Positions 59,397 to 64,000 of a stretch of 64,000 bases of DNA are shown piece by piece. This DNA comes from CALKJP01 sp046299555 (lineage in GTDB: Bacteria > Bacteroidota > Bacteroidia > JACCXN01). How positions within the stretch are numbered: position 1 is the stretch's first letter; each line of letters starts with the position of its first letter. The notes beneath the pieces were generated by a model that worked only from the letters and a program-made list of their open reading frames with translations, was not told the origin of the DNA and made no database searches. The translations under genes were made by a program, and so were the position numbers. The DNA lies in contig JBKBHS010000001.1 in assembly GCA_046299555.1 (NCBI GenBank), forward strand, positions 434,001-498,000, in the 5' to 3' direction.

Positions 59397-59858
59397 TTAT
59401 ACTTTTCCAAATAGTTCTTCTACTTTTTTATAGCGAAAATCGAAAATTTCTTTGAGTTTATTTTTAACAATTATAGGATGCGCAATCTGTCCTAATATAC
59501 CTAAAGGTAAGGCATAATCTACTCGGTCAGTCATTTCTACACCTTTTTCTATTTCTTTAAAAAAATGCTTATGGTGCCATAAAGCATAAGGGCCAAAACG
59601 CTGTTCATCAACAAAAAATTCTTTGTCTTTAACATGTGTAATTTCTGTTACCCATGTCATAGGAATATTAAATAAAGGGCGAACGGTATAGGTAATTATT
59701 TGTCCTGCATACATTTTTTCTTCTGTTTCGCTTGTAATATCAAAACCCATGTAGGGTGGTGTTATGGTTTTTAGATTTTTTGGAGAAGAAAAAAAATCCC
59801 ATGCTTCATCTAGCGAAACCGGGATAATTTGTTTGGTTTTAAGGGTATAGATTTTCAT
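59397..59858 (-). CDS. SRPBCC ligand-binding protein of the carotenoid operon
   Basis: A 153-residue START/Bet v1-fold protein: QIIPVSLDEAWDFFSSPKNL, ITPPYMGFDI, WVTEITHVKDKEFFVDEQRF, GPYALWHHKHFF and VDYALPLGILGQIAHPIIV. Members at this place beside crtI are often annotated as cell-division inhibitors by similarity to SulA-linked proteins, which I do not credit. A hydrophobic-cavity lipid- or carotenoid-binding role is plausible but unproven. Nine bases separate it from crtI, so it is the first gene of the pigment operon. Confidence 0.75.
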   Translation of the reverse strand: MKIYTLKTKQIIPVSLDEAWDFFSSPKNLKTITPPYMGFDITSETEEKMYAGQIITYTVRPLFNIPMTWVTEITHVKDKEFFVDEQRFGPYALWHHKHFFKEIEKGVEMTDRVDYALPLGILGQIAHPIIVKNKLKEIFDFRYKKVEELFGKV

Positions 59859-59914
59859 GCGAGTGTAACAATCAGCATGGAGAAAGGTTTATAAAAATTG
59901 CTGAAAATCTATTT

Positions 59915-59943
59915 CTCTCATCATCGCTATGGGCGAGGGAGAG
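59915..59943 (-). terminator. Imperfect hairpin after nfu
   Basis: CTCTC (59915-59919) with GAGAG (59939-59943) and CGC (59925-59927) with GCG (59933-59935) form a bulged stem on the minus strand just after the nfu stop, followed by a modest T-rich stretch. A weak terminator at best. Confidence 0.35.
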
Positions 59944-59948
59944 ATCTT

Positions 59949-60578
59949 TTACATAGCCTCGGCCACAACTTCTTCCACTCCCGGAACCATACGTTTTAAT
60001 AAGCCTTCAATACCGGCTTTTAGCGTCATGGTTGAAGATGGGCAACCGCTACAAGATCCTCTTAATACTACGGTTACAATACCATTTTCAAACGATTTAA
60101 AGTGTATGGCTCCACCATCACTTTCAACTGCAGGGCGCACATATTCTTCTAAAGCTTCCACAATCTTCATTTCTATTTCGTTTTTAGGTTCTGCATGAAA
60201 TGAAGCAGTATTTTCTTTTTTTATTTCTGTTTCGCTGCTTTCGCTTTTAACTTTATTGGGTTGAATAAATTCTTCAGTAAACAAAGGTTTTCCGCTATTT
60301 AAATATTCTTTTACATATTCTCTTAACTCGTAAACCACATCATTCCAATCAACCAAATCGTTTTTATTTACAGTTATAAAATTAGATGTAATAAATACCC
60401 CTGTTACAAAAGGGAAGTTAAATATGCGTGCAGCCAAAGGAGCATGTTTGGTTTCTTCGGGCGATGTAAATTCAATTATTTTGCCTCCATCAACCAGCAT
60501 TTTGTTGGCTACAAACTTCATGCTGTTAGGGTTAGGAGTGCTTTCTGCGTAAACGGTTATATATGTTTTAGTTTCCAT
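59949..60578 (-). CDS. nfuA: Iron-sulfur carrier NfuA-like protein
   Basis: Carries and delivers iron-sulfur clusters. The N-terminal Nfu domain (residues ~8-95; TPNPNSMKFVANKMLVDGGK, FVTGVFITSNFITVNKN) is joined by a charged Lys/Glu linker to the NifU_C scaffold domain (~125-209; EYVRPAVESDGGAIHF, then RGSCSGCPSSTMTLKAGIE with the CxxC cluster ligands). Length 209 and this domain order are typical of Bacteroidota. It is divergent from nadB, whose desaturase-type flavoenzyme partner NadA needs a cluster. Confidence 0.92.
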   Translation of the reverse strand: METKTYITVYAESTPNPNSMKFVANKMLVDGGKIIEFTSPEETKHAPLAARIFNFPFVTGVFITSNFITVNKNDLVDWNDVVYELREYVKEYLNSGKPLFTEEFIQPNKVKSESSETEIKKENTASFHAEPKNEIEMKIVEALEEYVRPAVESDGGAIHFKSFENGIVTVVLRGSCSGCPSSTMTLKAGIEGLLKRMVPGVEEVVAEAM

Positions 60579-60602
60579 TACTTTTTTAATTAGTTTGTTT
60601 TA

Positions 60603-60610
60603 CAAAGTTA
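60603..60610 (-). promoter_or_regulatory. -7 box of nfuA
   Basis: On the minus strand the sequence reads TAACTTTG, a perfect TAnnTTTG, 24 bases upstream of the ATG. A second box, TAAATTTG, lies 12 bp further upstream (60615-60622). Confidence 0.45.
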
Positions 60611-60682
60611 CGAACAAATTTATCGAACTATAGTTTTTATGAACAATTAAATAAAAAGTTGAATTTTGCAGAAATTTCAACC

Positions 60683-62260
60683 ATGGCTCGTAAAACAGAT
60701 TTTTTAATTATTGGTTCCGGTATTGCAGGATTAAGCTATGCCTTAAAAGTTGCTGAGTTTGGTAAAGTAATGATGATTACTAAGGCCAATGAAGATGAAT
60801 CTAATACCAAATACGCTCAAGGCGGAATTGCTGCAGTAATGCATAGCCCCGATTCGTATGAAAAGCATATTAAAGATACACTTATTGCCGGAGCTGGATT
60901 GTGTGATGAAGAAGTGGTAAGAATGGTTGTTACTGAATCAACAAGCGGAATTAAAGAATTAATTGAATGGGGAGTAGAATTTGATAAAAATGAAAAAGGG
61001 AAATTTGATTTAGCTAAAGAAGGCGGGCATTCTGAACATCGCATATTGCATCATAAAGATATTACCGGTTTTGAAATAGAGCGCGCTTTATTACAAAAAG
61101 TTAAATCACATAAAAATATTGAATTATTACCCCATTATTTTGCTGTTGAAATTATTACCCAGCATCATTTAGGAGAAGAAGTTACCCGAAGAAGAAACGA
61201 TATTAAATGCTTTGGAGCTTATGTATTAAACTCACAAACCGGCAAAGTAGAAACCATTTTGTCAAAAATAACTCTCATGGCAACGGGTGGAGCAGGTCAG
61301 GTTTATGCTACTACTACCAATCCAACCATTGCTACCGGAGATGGTATAGCCATGGTATATCGTGCAAAAGGATTGGTTGAAAATATGGAGTTTATGCAAT
61401 TTCATCCAACTTCCTTATATCATCCGGGCGAAACTCCTTCGTTTTTAATTACGGAGGCTATGCGTGGTCATGGTGCTGTTTTGAAAAACAGACAGGGCGA
61501 AGAATTTATGCACAAATACGATAAGCGCGCATCGCTTGCACCTCGTGATATTGTGGCGCGTGCCATAGATAATGAAATGAAATTATCGGGCGATGATTTT
61601 GTGTATCTAGATTGTACCAAAATACCCAAAGACGAGATTTTAAAGCATTTTCCAAATATTTATGCAAAATGCCTTTCCATAGGAATTGATATTACAAGAG
61701 ATTATATTCCTGTAGTTCCGGCAGCTCATTATTTATGCGGAGGAATAAAGGTTAATATGAACGGGCAAAGCTCCATTGAAAATTTATATGCAGTAGGCGA
61801 GTGCTCATCTACCGGCTTGCATGGTGCTAATCGTTTAGCATCAAATTCTTTATTGGAGGCTGTTGTTTATGCCAATAGAGCTGCTAAACATTCAGTAGAA
61901 CAACTTAAAAATATTGATTTTTGCGAATCGGTACCCGATTGGAACGATGAAGGTACTGCAGCTCCCGAAGAAATGATTTTAATTACTCAAACCCGCAAAG
62001 AGTTACAGCAAATTATGAGTGCTTATGTAGGTATTGTTCGAAGCGATATTCGATTAAAACGCGCCTTCGACAGAGTGAAAATATTGTACGAAGAAACCGA
62101 AGCGCTTTACAAAAAAACTACGGTAAGCGTTAAATTATGTGAAATCAGAAATTTAATAAACGTGGCCTATATGATTATTAAAATGGCTATGCAGCGTAAA
62201 GAGAGTGTTGGTTTGCATTATTCATTAGATTATCCTTCTCAAAAGCAAATGGTTGACTGA
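60683..62260 (+). CDS. nadB: L-aspartate oxidase
   Basis: Oxidises L-aspartate to iminoaspartate with FAD, the first step of NAD synthesis with NadA. Motifs: FLIIGSGIAGLSYALKVAEF (FAD site), NTKYAQGGIAAVM, the catalytic region EGGHSEHRILHHKDITGF, FMQFHPTSLYHPGETPSFLI, and VPAAHYLCGGIKVNMNGQSS with AVGECSSTGLHGANRLASNS. These features separate it from succinate dehydrogenase flavoprotein. The start is ATG 60683, whose product begins directly with the FAD motif. Length is 525 residues. Confidence 0.96.
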   Translation: MARKTDFLIIGSGIAGLSYALKVAEFGKVMMITKANEDESNTKYAQGGIAAVMHSPDSYEKHIKDTLIAGAGLCDEEVVRMVVTESTSGIKELIEWGVEFDKNEKGKFDLAKEGGHSEHRILHHKDITGFEIERALLQKVKSHKNIELLPHYFAVEIITQHHLGEEVTRRRNDIKCFGAYVLNSQTGKVETILSKITLMATGGAGQVYATTTNPTIATGDGIAMVYRAKGLVENMEFMQFHPTSLYHPGETPSFLITEAMRGHGAVLKNRQGEEFMHKYDKRASLAPRDIVARAIDNEMKLSGDDFVYLDCTKIPKDEILKHFPNIYAKCLSIGIDITRDYIPVVPAAHYLCGGIKVNMNGQSSIENLYAVGECSSTGLHGANRLASNSLLEAVVYANRAAKHSVEQLKNIDFCESVPDWNDEGTAAPEEMILITQTRKELQQIMSAYVGIVRSDIRLKRAFDRVKILYEETEALYKKTTVSVKLCEIRNLINVAYMIIKMAMQRKESVGLHYSLDYPSQKQMVD

Positions 62261-62283
62261 TATTTAAGAATAAACTATTTTTG
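62253..62283 (+). promoter_or_regulatory. Promoter of the exported Cys-rich protein
   Basis: TTG at 62253-62255, a 20-bp spacer, and TATTTTTG (perfect TAnnTTTG) at 62276-62283. The -7 box ends five bases before ATG 62289, so the transcript is probably leaderless. Confidence 0.6.
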
Positions 62284-62288
62284 TAAAT

Positions 62289-62684
62289 ATGATTAAGCAA
62301 ATATTTCATCTGTTAATAGCTTTACTTGTGCTTATTGCATCAAGCGGAATGACTATTAACCGCATGGAATGTTTGAAAACCGGCAAAGTAAAAGCCTCAA
62401 TTTTTGATATTAAAAAATGTTGTCCTGAAAACAATTCAACATCTAACGCTATTCAATCTAAATGCTGTAATTTTTCCCTTTCTTATTTAAAAGTAGATAT
62501 AAATACTACACTCGAAAAGCAAAAGATAAGCGAACAATTTGCGCTCTCATTCTTTGAGCATTTTGTAATTTCTTATTTCAGTATTTCTGATAATTCCGTA
62601 AGTAGAAATGTTGTAGTTTCGTCATTACCTCCATTATTATCCGGCAAAAGCTTATTGCAAGCTATTCGTGTGTTTCGCATTTGA
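62289..62684 (+). CDS. HYC_CC_PP-like exported Cys-rich protein
   Basis: A 131-residue protein with a signal peptide (FHLLIALLVLIASSGMTIN). The mature part has an early MEC, a KKCCPE pair and a KCCNFS pair, then a late LPPLL. This fits the small HYC_CC_PP family that sits upstream of TonB receptors in this phylum, but the first motif is NRMEC instead of the usual HYC. The cysteines suggest soft-metal or heme handling, without proof. The receptor gene starts 47 bp after its stop, so they are probably cotranscribed. Confidence 0.65.
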   Translation: MIKQIFHLLIALLVLIASSGMTINRMECLKTGKVKASIFDIKKCCPENNSTSNAIQSKCCNFSLSYLKVDINTTLEKQKISEQFALSFFEHFVISYFSISDNSVSRNVVVSSLPPLLSGKSLLQAIRVFRI

Positions 62685-62731
62685 TGTGTCCAATTTTGTT
62701 TTAGAAAACAAAATTGTATCATCAAATTTCA

Positions 62732-64000
62732 ATGCACATGCGAAATAAAATTTTAATCATTTTATCTTTATTACCGTTTATAGTTCATGCCCAAATTAAA
62801 GGTTTGGTGCAGGAAAAATCGGATAATGGAAATACTCCCTTAGTTGGTGCAAATGTTTTTTGGCTTCAATCAAGCATTGGAACGACTACTAATGCTAAAG
62901 GAGAATTTGAAGTTTCAAATCCGGAATCATTTCCGGCAAAGCTCGTAATTAGTTTTGTCGGTTATCAAAGCGATACACTTTTAATCGAAGGCAACAAGTT
63001 TGTTGTTGTAACATTAAAACCAACTGTAACGCTTAAAACGGTTGAGATTGAAGCCCGTGAAAGTGCCACAAAAATTTCAACCATTTCTGCCGTTAATTTA
63101 GAAGCAATGACTACCAAGGAGTTGAAAAAATCGGCATGTTGCAACCTTTCCGAAAGTTTTGAATCAAATGCCTCTGTAGATGTTAGTTATTCAGATGCCA
63201 TTTCAGGAGCCAAACAAATCAGAATGTTAGGATTAGATGGTACATATACTCAAATACTTACAGAAAATATGCCGGGCATTAGAGGTATTGGAGCACAATA
63301 TGGTCTTGGGTTTATTCCCGGAACTTGGATAGAATCTATTCAAATTACTAAAGGTGTGGGTTCGGTGGTTAATGGTTATGAATCAGTTTCAGGACAAATT
63401 AATGTGGAATTATTAAAGCCCGAAAAGGCTGATAAATTATTTTTAAATCTGTATGCAGGCGACTGGGGCAGATATGAAGCCAATATTCATTCGGGAACAA
63501 AACTAAATGATAAGTGGAGTACACTATTTTTAGGTCATGCCAGTTCGGTTGCTAAAAAAAATGATAATAATAAAGACGGATTTATTGATATGCCAATCGG
63601 TAATCAGGTAAACATAGTAAATCGCTGGAAATACGATAGTGAAAAAATGATGGCACAATTTGGGGTGCGTGCCATGTTAGATGATAAACAAGGAGGACAA
63701 ACATCTTTTAATAAATCAAACGATTTTGGCACCACCAATTCATACGGAATAGGAATACTAAATAAGCAATTAGAATTTTTTACCAAAACCGCGTTTGGCT
63801 TTGAGGGGAAACCTTATAAAAGCTTAGGAATTATTACTAATTCACGTCTAAATAGCCTTAATTCTTTTTATGGCTTAAGAAAATACGATGGACAACAGCA
63901 AACATTTTATGCAAATTTAATTTATCAAAGCATCATTGTACATACCGAACATAAGTTCAAGGCAGGAATTTCGTATATGAACGATACCTACAATGAAAAT
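62732..64000 (+). CDS. TonB-dependent receptor, 3'-truncated by window edge
   Basis: An open frame from ATG 62732 (or 62738) to the window end, 423 codons. A signal peptide (ILIILSLLPFIVHAQ) is followed by a CarboxypepD_reg-like domain (IKGLVQEKSDNGNTPLVGAN, TNAKGEFEVSN). The plug domain contains a conserved double Cys: KELKKSACCNLSESFESNAS, QIRMLGLDGTYTQILTENMP and GVGSVVNGYESVSGQINVEL. The barrel then begins. The ACCNLSESF plug form is characteristic of the receptors next to HYC_CC_PP proteins; involvement in metal uptake is a guess from that association. Confidence 0.88.
   Translation, partial: MHMRNKILIILSLLPFIVHAQIKGLVQEKSDNGNTPLVGANVFWLQSSIGTTTNAKGEFEVSNPESFPAKLVISFVGYQSDTLLIEGNKFVVVTLKPTVTLKTVEIEARESATKISTISAVNLEAMTTKELKKSACCNLSESFESNASVDVSYSDAISGAKQIRMLGLDGTYTQILTENMPGIRGIGAQYGLGFIPGTWIESIQITKGVGSVVNGYESVSGQINVELLKPEKADKLFLNLYAGDWGRYEANIHSGTKLNDKWSTLFLGHASSVAKKNDNNKDGFIDMPIGNQVNIVNRWKYDSEKMMAQFGVRAMLDDKQGGQTSFNKSNDFGTTNSYGIGILNKQLEFFTKTAFGFEGKPYKSLGIITNSRLNSLNSFYGLRKYDGQQQTFYANLIYQSIIVHTEHKFKAGISYMNDTYNEN

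Noticed and set aside
1..64000. CRISPR array, prophage, insertion sequence or integron
   Set aside because: No regularly spaced direct repeats, transposase, integrase or phage structural genes are visible; the XRE genes alone do not make a prophage.

Overview
The window is a chromosomal stretch from a member of the Bacteroidota. The evidence is the AT-rich coding style, several secreted proteins with type IX secretion (T9SS) sorting tails of both the gliding-associated CHU_C type and the Por-secretion type, a fused CcoNO cytochrome cbb3 oxidase, TonB-dependent receptors with carboxypeptidase-like N-terminal domains, and repeated TAnnTTTG (-7) promoter boxes. Futalosine-pathway MqnC, type III pantothenate kinase and a CrtI/CrtZ/fused lycopene cyclase carotenoid set indicate an aerobic to microaerobic, pigmented, menaquinone-using bacterium. 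The species cannot be named from the sequence alone.

Layout. 1-3071 is a decaying accessory patch: two paralogous CHU_C secreted proteins, each followed by a broken copy of a second T9SS secreted protein, each of which is cut by an antisense XRE regulator gene. 3154-5527 carries aroA and aroC (shikimate pathway). 5535-19343 is a respiration block: a hemerythrin-like RIC protein, CcoI copper ATPase, CcoS, CcoNO, CcoQ, CcoP, CcoG, CcoH, a SafE-type membrane protein, HemN, a TerB-like protein, then a PAS histidine kinase and a receiver-CRP/FNR hybrid regulator. 19350-24743 is a minus-strand run (coaX, outer-membrane protein, TPR protein, lptC, small membrane protein, CNNM/CorC protein), followed by a tRNA-Phe at 24795-24867. 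24955-35843 carries pdxA, a leucyl aminopeptidase, mqnC, a large T9SS protein, riboflavin synthase, a TonB receptor and an RsmF-like methyltransferase. 35883-45184 holds a small conserved protein, a serine hydrolase, a PagL-like deacylase, a DUF2490 barrel, mgtE, a lectin-like unknown, ksgA, DUF4286 and DUF5686 proteins. 45249-54901 has a large BNR-repeat secreted protein, PhoH, a polyphosphate set (sixA, ppk1, ppx) and a nuclease. 55061-64000 has a QueD-like protein with two small partners, a carotenoid operon, Nfu, nadB and a Cys-rich exported protein ahead of a TonB receptor that runs off the end.

The most striking observation is regulatory. The promoters of the RIC gene and of the cbb3 cluster have the same architecture: two CRP/FNR-type palindromes (TGAY-N4-RTCA core) whose centres are 22 bp apart, with the proximal one exactly 33 bp upstream of the centre of a TAnnTTTG box. 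A two-component pair whose response regulator is a receiver-cNMP-HTH_Crp fusion lies directly after the cluster and is the obvious candidate to bind these sites. Other notable items are a perfect 42-bp palindrome that encodes the same six C-terminal residues of two convergent genes, a double palindromic operator at the XRE gene, and a soluble PA-IL-lectin-like protein between ksgA and mgtE.
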